Under the pieces are notes generated by a model that did no database searches, had not been told where the DNA came from, and was given only the letters and a program-made list of their open reading frames with translations. DNA of 64,000 bases from Meandrina meandrites (lineage: Eukaryota > Cnidaria > Anthozoa > Scleractinia > Meandrinidae): NCBI GenBank assembly GCA_963693305.1, contig OY855913.1, positions 5,159,001 to 5,223,000 on the forward strand, in the 5' to 3' direction. Below are positions 39,701 through 52,900 of the stretch, piece after piece. Numbering within the stretch: the stretch's first letter is position 1; every line of letters begins with the position of its first letter. The position numbers were made by a program, and so were the translations under genes.

Positions 39701-42700
39701 GATCACCAATTTTAAATGCTTTAAAATGCTTGCTTCTTTGGAACAAAGCTTACGTTGTATCTACATGTACGCGAGAATATCTGTGGAGGTTAATTTCCTT
39801 TGTGTCTTGCTCACGAGTTCAATGGTTAAGGTTTTATTTCTTTTATTTCGACAATCAACTTCCGTTTTCCCGCCTTTTTTAGGTCCCGCACGCGCCTCTG
39901 CTGCGTACCCACTGACGTCACGAACACGTGGTCGCGATATCAGTTTGTTTGGAAATCCACCAGGAATCCCCAGAAACGTTAGACTTGCTCCAGGCCCAGA
40001 CAGAAAACCTTATGGCTCCTATCAGTTCTTTGGTCGGCCAAACAGTTACATTGAATTCCCAAATCGAGGCAAGATTGACACCAAGCGATCCATCACTCTC
40101 TTGGCGTGGATATATCACACAGGACGCGCAGGACCTATCTTCAACTACATGCCAAACGGCTGGGGCGTGCACTTTTGGATGATTTCACCGAGGACGCTGT
40201 TTGTGCGGTTTACGCGCCGTGGAAGACGCCGCTTTACTAAAGCGGTGGTAAGCAGGAGAGTCACACCCAGACGGTGGCAGTTTGTTGGCGCAACGTACAA
40301 CGGACGAACAGGACGAGCAAAGCTGTTTATTAATCGAAGGTTCACTGCCAGTAAATACATCGGGAGAATAAGACTTGCGACAAACTACCCGGTGAGAATG
40401 GGAGCTCGTGTTGGTGATAGAAGGTATTTCCGAGGACGAATCTCGTGCATGCAGGTGTATAATCGGGCCCTTAAAGCTAGACAGATCTTGCGTCGAAAGA
40501 GGAGATGCTTTAGAAAAGGTATGCATCGATTATTAATAATATTTTTGAATATTTAATTTCGTAACACTTTGGAGACAAAATAGAGAATTTTTAACGAGTC
40601 GCGGGTCATATTTTGGCCAGACAACTATACAACTGCAACTGCGTTTTTGCGCAAAAATTAGGTTTCTCGTTTCGAAGCGGCGAACAAATTGTCCTCTTTC
40701 TTCAATCTTTTTTGAATGTCAGTGATATCGTAGGATATTTGGTAAGTTCTCGCTATTTTACAATAACAGGCCATTTGATGGAGCTCCTGATTGGTTAATT
40801 AACAATTATTCGCCGAAGGCGAAGTGAATCTCGGTGAATATTCCCCGAGACGAAGTCGAGGGGAATATTCGCCGAGATTCACTGAGCCTGAGGCGAATAA
40901 TTGTTTTAGTCTAATTTTCAGAGGTGAATATCAAGAACTACAAAATAAAAAAACTAAAACACGGAAACAATAAACACGTGCTCATTTGCATACGTGTAAA
41001 CAAGTTTAATTAATCGATGTAAATTAGAATTTGCTCCTCAGTTTCAGCAATAAAACGGAACAAAACAAACAATGCAAAAAAGACAGATATCTTGTACCTC
41101 TTTTCAGTCTTGGCGACTTCTGAACAATTGTGTAAATCCTCTTGAAATGAGTTGAGCTGCTCTGGTCTGAGGAAAACTGAATAATTTTGGGTCAATTGAT
41201 CTCAAGTTTCTCATGGCCGCGTGCGATCTACAAAACCACCGTGTTTCCCATCAATTCTTATGCCTTGCGAAGCATCTCTTGAAAATATTTTCGGTCCAGA
41301 AGCCTTGGTAAACAATTTTCAAAATTCCAACTGTGTTGAATACTCCGGATTTGGAGTGATTTCTTCAGAATGAACGAAAATTTCATTCAGCAAAGGCTGC
41401 CATGTTTACTTGCCTGGATGGCAAAGGTGGCGTGGCTGAGTAGCCAAGCCCTCAAATGCTATATTCACCTCCTAGCGAGGTGAATATAGCGTCATAAACC
41501 AGAGCTTTTCGACCAATCAGAATGTCCCATTCTTATATTCACCTCTGGAAATTAGACTAATTCCAAATAATGGTGCAGTGAATGTTTGATATTTTATATC
41601 ATTATAGCTCGGGCTTGTTGGGTGTTTGGCTCATGTTCAAAATTATGCGAACTAATCACAATGGAGAAATCTACCATTTTCTTTTAAGTCAAAGATCAAA
41701 ATTTAGCCTGTTCAAGTTGAATCAATTCCATTCATCGTCGTCATTTTTGCTTCAGGTCCAGTCATCGTCCCTGGAGTTCCAAGTGTTCCAATTCGTCCGG
41801 CTGGAAAAGGTATTTTTTGTATCTTATAATTATTAGTTTCATAACGAGGCCTGCCATAAGTTAATAACGCTTTTAATGAACTATACGCCCTCTAACTGAC
41901 AGTACCGGTTTTTTTTCTGTCTATACACTGAATTGCGGGAAAATAGAAAGGTTTTCACCAAGCTGAAGGTGAACAGGGGCGGATCCAGGGGTGCATTGGG
42001 GTGGCTACCCATCCCACTAGAAAATAAGGCCAATGACACTAACAATTGAAGGCGTGAAAGTTGTTGATAATTTTAAACAAAATAAAATATTTGCTATTGC
42101 TTTATAGTTTGCCAAGCCAAGCTCGACATGGTTTTCGTCATTGACGGCTCCGGAAGCATCGAGGCCTATGGCAAAGGAAATTTCAAACGCTGTCTCAATT
42201 TTGTAAAAAGAATGGTCGTTTCCTTCAAGATCTCCAAGAGATTTGCTCGTATTGGCGTAGTACTCTTCTCGTACCGTCCTCGGCTTATATTTAGCTTCAA
42301 TACCTACAGTAGGAAACGAGATATCCTGAGAGCCATTGACAGAATCAAATACCCAAGAGGAGGCACTAAAACAGGGCTAGCGATGTCCTATGCCCAGCGG
42401 GTTCTATTTAGGCGCAGGCGTGGTAGCCGAAAACAGGTGATGATCGTGATGACGGATGGCCGCTCCCAGGATCGGGTGAGCGGTGCTGCCCGCGCGCTAA
42501 AGAGGCAACGTGTAGAGATATTCGCCATCGGTATTGGCAAGCGATACAATATCAAGCAACTGTTCCAGATAGCGACCTCAAGGAGACATGTTTACACGGC
42601 TGGATTTAGGAATTTGCCATCCATTGTCAGGGTTATTAAGACCAAGGCGTGCTCAGGTAACATTCACTTCATGTAATCTCTCTTTTTATTATTCACCCTC

Positions 42701-45700
42701 TTATAACGAGTACATCAATATGTTAACCCTATCGTATTCGTCAAAAAACAACCTTAGTCATAATCTTCCTTCCAGAAAAACCAACACTGGAAAAAACGAC
42801 TTTGCCTTTTAACTTTGAAATAAAGACGAAATATCGGCCAAGTCGTTCTCTCCAGCCTCCTGTTTTTTTAAGCCTATCATAAATATGGGGGAATAAGATG
42901 GTTTTCACTGTGGTTGTGAAATGAAAAAAAAGGGAAAGCTGATAGAGGGATAGAGATACGACTTATCGGATTGCGATGAATTACGAGTCAGATATGAGGT
43001 ATAAATTATGATAAGGCGGATCGGCATCTAATTGCTCCTCGCGATATAAATAAATTTCCAAGCAGCCCGGGGTGATCTGCTGTACTAAACAGACAGGGGT
43101 GCTCGTCGGAAATTTTGAATTAAACCCCAAAAGGAGACAAATCTCGGTGTGGCTCAAGCTTTTTTTGACCCCTAAAAGATACCAAATCTTTAAAAGTTAA
43201 ATTTATATTTCAGTTTTTCTTCGCGTGAAACCCTGAACGAGACGATGGTGGCTTAAGTTATTGGTGTTATGCCCGAAACATCCTAAATGAGACCAGAATC
43301 CGAAATTTACACCCCGGCTAAGCAAGACGACGAGCATCCCCGCCTGCTCCATAACCCCCCACCCCACCCCAGGGTCAAGCAGACAGGTGATTTGAATTCA
43401 AGGAGCAATGTCGCGATGTTTTAGTTATTTTTCTGATTACTTTGAAACTGAAGGAAATCTCACAGTAATAAACGAAAGTATCGGCCCACAAACTTGAAAC
43501 AAATCGCCAATTTATTCAAGATGCGTAGTCCGTGACGTAGCTCCTATACGAAAATCATAAACATGAACATGTGGTTTTGTTTTACCTTTAATTCTCAGAA
43601 TTTAATGATGAATCATAACCAGTAATTAAACATTTTGATCTTATCGCTGCTTTTAAGGTGCTGTCAAACCCAGCAAACCAGGAAAACCTTCTCGTCCCGC
43701 GCGTAAGTAACAGAAAATTTCTAGAAACATAAAATCCAACTTCTTTTCCACCATCTTATTTCTTTAATATACAATACCAACTTTATTCCTATCATACCGA
43801 AAATTTGCATCTAGCTGGCGAGCTGGCAGGCCTGTGATCACTCACCGGTATTGCTAGGCGTATTTGCACAATAAAGTTGTATCCTACAAGAGTGACGCAC
43901 GGTTTTCTTTTAAATAGGTTATTTACGTGCCATGGCGCTGTACCCGCTGTCATATCGAACAAAGGGACGAGACATCGGCGTATTCTCCAATCCATCTGGA
44001 AGGCTGGGCAATGTCAGACAGGCACCTGGTCCGGACGGACGTCCCAACACTGCGACGCAGTTCTTTGGTAAACCAAACAGCTACATCGAGTTCCCTAACA
44101 AAGGAAAGCTGGACACGAAGCGATCTATTACCCTTTTGGCTTGGATCTACCACGAGGGTAGCGCTGGTCCTATCTTTAACTACATGCCAAACGGCTGGGG
44201 TGTCCACTTTTGGATGACGTCCCCTGTCACGCTCTTTGTTCGTTTCACACGTCGACGCAGACGACGCTTCACTCCTCACGTTCAATACCGAGGCGTCGCA
44301 CGTAGACGCTGGCAATACGTTGGCGCTACGTACGACGAAAGGACAGGCGTTGCTAAATTGTATCTGAACAGCAGAATGGTTGCAAGAAAGCGCATTGGGA
44401 GGCTTAGGTTAGCAACGAATTATCCCGTCAGAATGGGAGCAAGGATTGGTGACAGCCGCTTCTTCCGAGGAAGGATTTCTTGTATGCAAGTGTACGGCGT
44501 GGCTTTGAATTCCAGGCAGATTGCAGCTCGAAAGAGGAGGTGTTTCTTGAAAGGTAAATCATAACCGAAACTAAATGATCCTGTGGATTATTTTCCTGGC
44601 TACAAACACTTTTAAAGAACGATTATTAGTCCGATTACATGCAATAAGACGATTATTAGTCCGATTACATGCAATACGACGATTATTAGTCCAATTACAT
44701 GCAATAAGACTATTATTAGTCCGATTACATGCAATACGACGATTATTAGTCCGATTACATGCAATAAGACGATTATTAGTCCGATTACATGCAATAAAAT
44801 ACAGATATTTCAACTCGGCTCTTACCAAATACCTTCACTAATGTATGATTTATCAGCGGTTAAATAGCTGAAATATAATTCATTGTATAATTTCGATAAA
44901 TCCCTCTCCTCCTCCTTCTTGTAAAATTCAAGTCATAGCCCCCTCGTTGCATGTCGTAGCTTATTGGTATTGTAGGGAAAATAGACAAACGTGCCCCGTT
45001 TACATCATTGACGTCATGAACCTGTTAAATGTGAAAGTAAAGTGAGTATGATTTGATTATTTCTGGTATAATACTTTCTATTTCCTAGGTCCATTGAGAC
45101 CCGGTCGACCAATCGTTCCAGGTGGAGTTCCATTCCGCCCAGGAAAACCGAGTAAGTATCAGAAATCATTCTCTCATCATTATATTTACGTAACCATTGT
45201 TCTTCCAGATAATATACACCTAATTGCAATAACATTGTCATATTAAAATCATCATAGCTTTGCAGCATTTACATGAGACCCACGAATTTATATCTGTACA
45301 GATCGTGTTATAAGATAAATTGATTCACGTGTGTTTTGCTGCCTTTGCTGCCTTTGCAATGACATCTGTAAATGGTTAGATGTTCTAGTCTTCTCGGATA
45401 AGGACGATAAACCGTAGGCCCCGTCTCCTGCATCTTCACTGTTATGGTCAGCAGGGGACGTTAAAGAACCCACACACTGATCGTTAAGAGTAGGGCACGG
45501 AGTTTCCCGGTGTTGTGGTCTGGTCTTTACCCATTGTACCGTTGTACTGCTGAAATGCTCGGAGACATTAGCTCTGTAAAAGCTACTCTATAATCCGAGG
45601 GTAAATAAAGTATTCACTTCACTTCACTTCACTTTTGAAGTTTTTTGAGGCTGTTCCTTTTGACGAATTTCAAACATATCGTTGTAATGCCTAATTAATT

Positions 45701-48700
45701 TCTATTTGCCTTTTTTCATTTTGCTTTTTTCTATGACAACGTTATTGTAATTAGGTGTATCTCGACTAGATACTGCTTGTCTTATTGAAGCCAAAATTGT
45801 TGTAGGCATTCTACAGTTATACATGCACGCTGTATCTTTTGTTTGAATTCATTAAGCGTACCCATGTGTATCTCAAACCAACTGAAAATGATAATAGTCA
45901 ATCGACCACTACAACTGGAAAACATTTAAAACGCAACACGTCTATCTTCTTACTCTTACTCTCGCACTTCCATTTCTTCACAGTGTGCAAAGCTAAGATC
46001 GATATTGGCTTCCTTGTGGACGCTTCTGGTAGTATAGAGATGTACGGAAGAGGCAACTACCAGCGCCTCAAAGACTTCGTCAAGGAAGTGGCGGGAAGCT
46101 TTATTATTTCCAGACACGGGACTCATGTCGGCGTTGTCGTGTTTGCCAGCAGACCTGAACCAGTGTTCCAGTTTGACACCTACTATTCCCGACGGGAGGT
46201 CATGAATGCTGTTCAAAAGATCCCGTATATCAACGGCGGAACCCGTGCCGGTTTGGCAATCAGAAGAGCTACCCGGTACTTGTTCAAGCCCCACCCCCAC
46301 CCCGGACGAAAGAAGGTCTTGATTGTCATGACCGATGGCATTTCGTATGATGACGTCATCGTCCCTTCCAGGAGGCTCCGCCGCAGCGGCGTCTCCATAT
46401 ATGCGCTCGGAATAGGTCTTAAATATAGTCGACGGCAACTGGGCAAGATTGCGGGAACTCCCAGACATGTGTTCACCTCTAAGTTTGCGACCCTTCGAAC
46501 TGCCGCTCGTAAAATTGTCAAACGTATATGCTCAGGTAAGTAAACTTAAACAATTCTCTCTTTGCAGCCCTGCAGCCCTGCTTTGATTAAGCTATTATCC
46601 ACATTGGTGTCAACTGTGAATTCAATTTGTACTCACCAGTAGAAACGGAAGGATCTTAAAATCTTGGTTAAGTTTTAAACCCGAATAAGCTTTGACCAGC
46701 TTTCGAACAATAAGGTCAAGGATCATTATGCGTGACCTCTTTGTAGCCAGCGATTCTACTTGTGGCGGGAAGTTGGCTAAATTCCAATTCGATCTGGAAC
46801 TGTCCTACGTCCTCGTCCCACGTATGGACATTAAAATTGTATTTACATTTTACATTTTTTTTTTTACTTGTAAATTTTAATCACTTACTTAAACATTAAA
46901 CATGACAACTAGTTTGCCAAAACAAGGCTCGCTTCTGGCGTTCATCTTTCTGTTACAACTTGACGTCACCAATTGACCTCTCAATGTACTGGCGTAAGAA
47001 TTTTCTGGTGTAATGACCTTTTAAAAGAATGCTGTCTTATTTCATGTGTCTTTGTTTGTTTCTTTTCCCATTCAGAACCAGGTGCCAAACCTGTAAAACC
47101 AGTTGGTCCACAGCCTGTGAGGCCACGCCCACCAGGTAAACCTCACCATTAATAACAAATACATGAATGTTTACTATGATGGAAAACGGAATAACTTTGT
47201 AAAATGGTCAGAAAAAGCACGTACAGTATAGCAACAATAGCCGACGGCACCCTCGAACTAATCCACGATTTTTTTCCCAAAGAAGTCCATACAATTCACG
47301 GGTGAACCTCTGGATGCGTAAAACTGGAAAGGTTTTGGATTCGTCGCCTTAAAGAATATTTTGTTTTTTCTTACACTCAGTGCGTGCCGTGGCCATTTAT
47401 CCCCTGAACGGTGGAGTGAAGGGACGTGATATCAGCTTGAGTAAGAACCCAACTGCTATCTTAAGTAACGTTAGGACCGCACCAGGACCTGACAGAACAC
47501 GTGACGGCTCGTACCAGTTCCTGGGTAAATCCAACAGCTATCTCCAATTTCCAAATCGTGGGAAGCTGGACACAAGACGCTCCATCACTCTTATGGCGTG
47601 GATCTATCACCAAGGACGCGCAGGACCCATCTTCAACTACATGCCGAACGGATGGGGCGTGCACTTTTGGATGATTTCCCCGAGAACGCTGTTTGCGCGG
47701 TTTACTCGCCGAAAGGGACGCCGTTTCACCAAGGCTGTGATAAGCAGAAGAGTCAGACCTAATCGGTGGCAGCTTGTTGCCGCGACGTACGACGGAAGAT
47801 CAGGACAAGCTAAGCTGTTTGTCCAAAATCGCTTTGTGACGCAAAAGTATGTTGGAAGAATACGATTGGCTACTAACTACCCAGTCAGAATGGGAGCGCG
47901 TCTTGGTGATACCCGGTTCTTCTTTGGGCGGATCTCCTGTATGCAGGTCTATCCAATGGCATTGACAAGAAGACAGATACTTGCGCGCAAGACCAGATGC
48001 TTCAGGAAAGGTCAGACAAAATTTCGGATTATCGAGTTATGGTTAATTGCTGATTCACGATTTTAAGCGAATTAAGAAGAAGTATATCCAGGAGGTTTTC
48101 TTTCACTTTTTGTGAGCAAGATAAATTGCTTGAGGAGTACGTCATTTTGGATAGTCAGTGATTGTAAAAGTACTACGCTCTCTTATTTTCAAGAACTCAC
48201 TTCTAGCTTTCTCCGTCACGAAGTTTTTGCGAAAACTTACAGTAAATGACGACGGTTTTTATGTTTCTTTTTAGATGAAAACTACACTGGTTCACATGCG
48301 CGCAGTCGTTTAAAATTGGTTAATCTCGTATTCGTAGTCGTCTTTTAAATAGAATCTAAAAAACACAAAATAACTTTCGACAATCGATGTATCGAACCAC
48401 AATGCACTTTTGTAAAAGCAGTGTTCATGTAAGTTTGCCATTGGTTCCTCAACATTAGACTAAACTTTTTATCAATAGTTCGACCACGTCCAAGACCAAG
48501 ACCACGACCGAGACCACGACCAGGGCCAAGACCAAGACCCGGGCCTAGACCCCGTCCTCCTATTCCTGGTGGACGAGGTAAGGACTTTCGGCACTAGCGT
48601 TTGGCTCTCTCAGAGCAAAGTTCTGGTTGTCAATCTTCATCACAATTAGACATGAACACTTAGGCAATTTATTTGTGGCTTCCTGATCTCCACAAAGCAA

Positions 48701-49954
48701 TTTGTTCGTTGGTGAAATGCCCAAAGGAGGTACACCCCTATATAAGCTATACAGCTAAGTGCGGAACCTAATGATGTGGTTTTTGAGCCGTTTTTGGCAT
48801 GGAATAGACTATAGAGTTTGATCGTTTTGGTCTGAGATAGGGTATGGTTTGTGCACTTTGTTCAACGATTAGTTATAATCCTTAGAAGAAATTATTTTTA
48901 TCATTGTTGATATTTATCTCTTGAAAAGTGAGATCAGTCTATGAACACTGGGGATTTGAGATCCTTCTTAAATATTTACGCAAAGCAAAGCAGTTCCTAC
49001 GTAGGGCTTGTTCTTGATGTTGGTCAAGTTTCAAATAGGGTAGGCAAAATCGCATATTTTTGTCCGAAACAGGGTAAGAGGTTTAAGGATTGCGCTGTAA
49101 ACTTACATCCAAATATTTTCAATGTCGGTACTTACAAATTGATGTGCTTTTTTTTTAGTTTGTCGTGCTCAACTTGACTTGGCTTTCGTCATCGATGGCT
49201 CAGGCAGCATCGAGGCTTACGGCAGAGGAAACTTCAAGAGATGTCTCCGCTTCGTCAAAAACATGGTTCGTTCATTCACAGTATCAAGACGTTATGTACG
49301 GGTCGGCATCGTTCTTTACTCCTCGCGATCACAACTAATACTCAACTTCAATCAAAATCGTGGTGTTAATAGTATACTTCGAACCATCGACAGAATCAGA
49401 TACCCCAGAGGTGGCACCAGAACAGGGGCTGCGCTCTCCTATGCTTACTCACGCCTCCTGTCTGCCTCCCGGAGGGGGCGATCGAAGGTACTGATAGTCA
49501 TGACCGACGGTCGGTCATCGGATGATGTGAGGCGTCCTTCCAGTCTACTGCGCAGACGCGGCGTGAAGATATTCTCTCTTGGAATCGGTAAACGGTACAA
49601 CATGAAACAGTTGTTGCAGATGTCTGGTAGTCGTCGAAATGTCTTTACAGCTGACTTCCGTAACCTTGGATCTGTGGTCCGGGCTATCAAGCAGAAGGCT
49701 TGTAAAGGTAGGGAATGACGACTGTTCCCTTGTTTCAATGTCTTTATTTGCCAAACAAAGGTGAAAATCCGGTGATTGCTAACATGAAACGCGTGTACTT
49801 TGGGTTACTTCGGAATTCCAATTGTGATGAACATCCCTTCCTGTGTTAAGCTCTGAGTTGGAAAAAATACTATTTTGATAAGAAAAACTTTGTAGTTAAC
49901 TTTGACAACTTGTGACTAGTGTCTACTTATCACAAGGAAAAGCGTCATTGGAAT

Positions 49955-49986
<32 letters not shown>

Positions 49987-52900
49987 AAATGAAAGGGTCT
50001 TTTCTTCTTGATGCAGTTGCCAAGCCAACTAGACCAACGAAACCTGGAAAACCTGCTGGTATGTATATGCCCAGAGAACAAAACGGTTCTACAGTTTTTG
50101 TTGTTTTTTTTTCACATTCCCTTTCATCTATAGTTTCATTTGCGCCGTGTTTCTTCTGCAATTGTTACCTGTAGTAACTAGGAAGTGTAGATGGATCGTT
50201 TACATACTTTTTCAATTTGGTGTCTTAATTGTTTTTGTCCAACAGCTGTTGGCCGCGCTGGCGCAGTGTATCCGCTCAGTTCCTCCACACGAGGCAGAGA
50301 CGTAAGCACCAATGGCAACCCGCCAGGGAGACGGGGCTACGTCAGGAACACGCGAGGTCCCGACGGCGTGTCCGGGACGGCGACGACGTTTTACGGTCGC
50401 CCGAACAGCTACATCGAGTTTCCGAACCGTGGTAGACTAGACACGAGGCGATCCATCACGCTCTTGGCGTGGATTAATCATCAAGGACGCGCGGGACCCA
50501 TCTTCAACTACATGCCAAATGGTTGGGGCGTGCACTTCTGGATGGTTTCACCAAGAACGCTGTTTGCACGCTTTACGCGTCGAAGAGGACGGCGTTTCAC
50601 ACCCGCGGTAGCGAGTCGCACAGTTCGGTATAGGGCTTGGGAGTACGTAGGTGCTACATACGATTACCGAACTGGAATAGCTCGATTGTTCGTTAGAAAC
50701 AAGTTTGTTGCTTCGCGACGTATCGGCCGCATAAGACTGGCCACTAATTACCCAGTAAGAATGGGCGCCAGGGTTGGAGACAGGAGGTATTTCCGTGGAA
50801 GTGTTTCCTGTATGCAGGTGTACAAGAAAGCTTTGACTGCCGGGCAGATTGTTGCAAGGCGAACGAGGTGCTTTAAGAGAGGTATGGTGTTTTGATTTTT
50901 AGAGTATACTTGTGTGTATAATGTTCTTGTTTTGCCTCTTCGCCTTCATTTTGTTGACGTTGTTGTTTCTTTTTTGTTTGTGCTTCGTGTATGCATAAGA
51001 AAATTAAAAACGATACTCGTACTACATTGTGTTATTTCAAACGACGGAAGCCATTTCATTCCATTCAGCAGCTGTGTAGCAGCTCTCGTAAGCTCTGTAA
51101 TTGTACAGGTCCTTTAGTGTCGCAGTTGCTATTGTTCCTGTTGTTTGTTCTATTGTTTTTTCGAAGGATAGCGAACCATTAAAGTGATATTTTCTTAACC
51201 ATTCCATTTGTAGTTGTAGACCGATTGGCACTGCATTAGCTACGATTTTCTTTCTTTACACGAATAAAATTATTGCTTGATTCTCACATGTTATGTGCTT
51301 TAGTGTTAAGTTAAACTCACGCTACATTTTACAAGCAGATATGAGTTTCGAAATGCAGTTTGCAGGAATTTCGTAGTGACAATGGCACTCAGAAGTAAAC
51401 AGTACTAGTAAAAATATCCAACCTCTACAATATCAAATGTATTCAATATTCTTCAAAAAAGATGTTTTTAAAAAAAATTAACAAGCTTTTTGCTCTTTCA
51501 TCTCTTTTTTTATGTCTTACAGTTCCACGACCACAGCCCCCACGGCCCAGGCCACCTCGACCAAGACCCAGGCCTAGGCCCAGGCCCAGGCCTTCCATCC
51601 GTCCTCGCCCTGGTGGAAAAGGTATATCTGGATGAATCTTCTTGCTTAATCACAAGTGATTTTTCTTGATTTGTTTTAACAGACAGAGTCCAATTCTGCT
51701 CGATCCACTTGGATCTTGTTGCTTACTCTCACTTTTTGGATGGTTTACGGTTAAATTAAACCGCGAGGCTCAGTTCACGATTTGCAATTTGTGTAAATAA
51801 AAATTTGACTCCAGTTTGAAATTGATACTCGATCTGTTAGCTTTTGACGGGGACAAAAACTTCTTACTTAGTTCCCATGACACTGAATGAAGCCCATCAA
51901 GGCGCGATTATTGATTACATGTATCGCCTATTTGAAACCTCTTCTTTTTTCTCCAGTTTGCCGAGCCAGAATCGATGTGGCTTTCGTCATCGACGCTTCC
52001 GGAAGTGTTGGGCGTGGAAATTTCCGCCGTTGCCTAGCTTTTGTCAAGAACATGGCGCGTGTATTCACCATCTCGAGAAGCTACACCCGATTTGCTGTCG
52101 TTCTCTATTCGTCACGTCCTTCCAAGATCTTCGGCTTCAATCGTTACACAAATCGACGCTCTCTACTACGAGCGATCGGCCGCATTCGGTACACAGGCGG
52201 AGGGACCAAAACGGGGTACGCGCTGTCGTACACTTACCAGAGGGTCCTACGGTTTAGCAGGCGAAAGAACAAGGTCCTGATTGTGATGACCGACGGCAAA
52301 TCTTACGACAATGTAGTGCGCCCTGCTGTGAGCATTCGGCGAAGAGGTATACGAATACTGTCCTTTGGAGTCGGCAAACGGTACAGCATGAGGCAACTGT
52401 TGCAGATGTCAGCTAACAGACGGAATGTGTTTACTGCTGATTTTAAGAACTTAGGTTCTGCCATCAGGATTATCAAGAGAAGGGCTTGTGCAGGTAATCG
52501 ACGTATATAGCTGCAGTAATTATCATTTTTAATGTAGTTTGTACAGGGTCGACGTAAGTTTAGATTAGTCGTGGCAAGCCCGCAGGACAGATCAAAATTG
52601 AAATAAAAGCACACAGCGATACTACGCGCTAAAATGACAAATTAGAGCCCCTGATTTGTTGTCCAACGTTTCTCTTTATCAAAATGTAAACTATGGACCA
52701 TATTTCACGCAGTGCAAAGTTTTAGGACTAAGTTAACTATAAAAGTAATCCACTTAAGCTTTCTCACGTTGTTTACCCTACCAACTGGAGCGCAGTAAGA
52801 ACAAAAATCAACAAACATTTGTTAAGTAAAAATCATTGTATTTAATCATACTTTCACTCTTTTCACTCTCTTTTTTAGCCGGTAAACCTCGACCACCTAG

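Noticed and set aside
44571..44841. Repetitive open frames on both strands
   Set aside because: The 30-bp tandem repeat is a multiple of three, so all frames stay open; no other coding evidence.
45838..45983. Start codon and leader upstream of vWA 12 as a new gene start with signal-like residues
   Set aside because: The stretch reads open and has a hydrophobic run ([11 protein letters not shown]), but it ends in a good polypyrimidine tract and CAG acceptor at the usual phase, so intron read-through is simpler. It would deserve a look only if transcripts start there.
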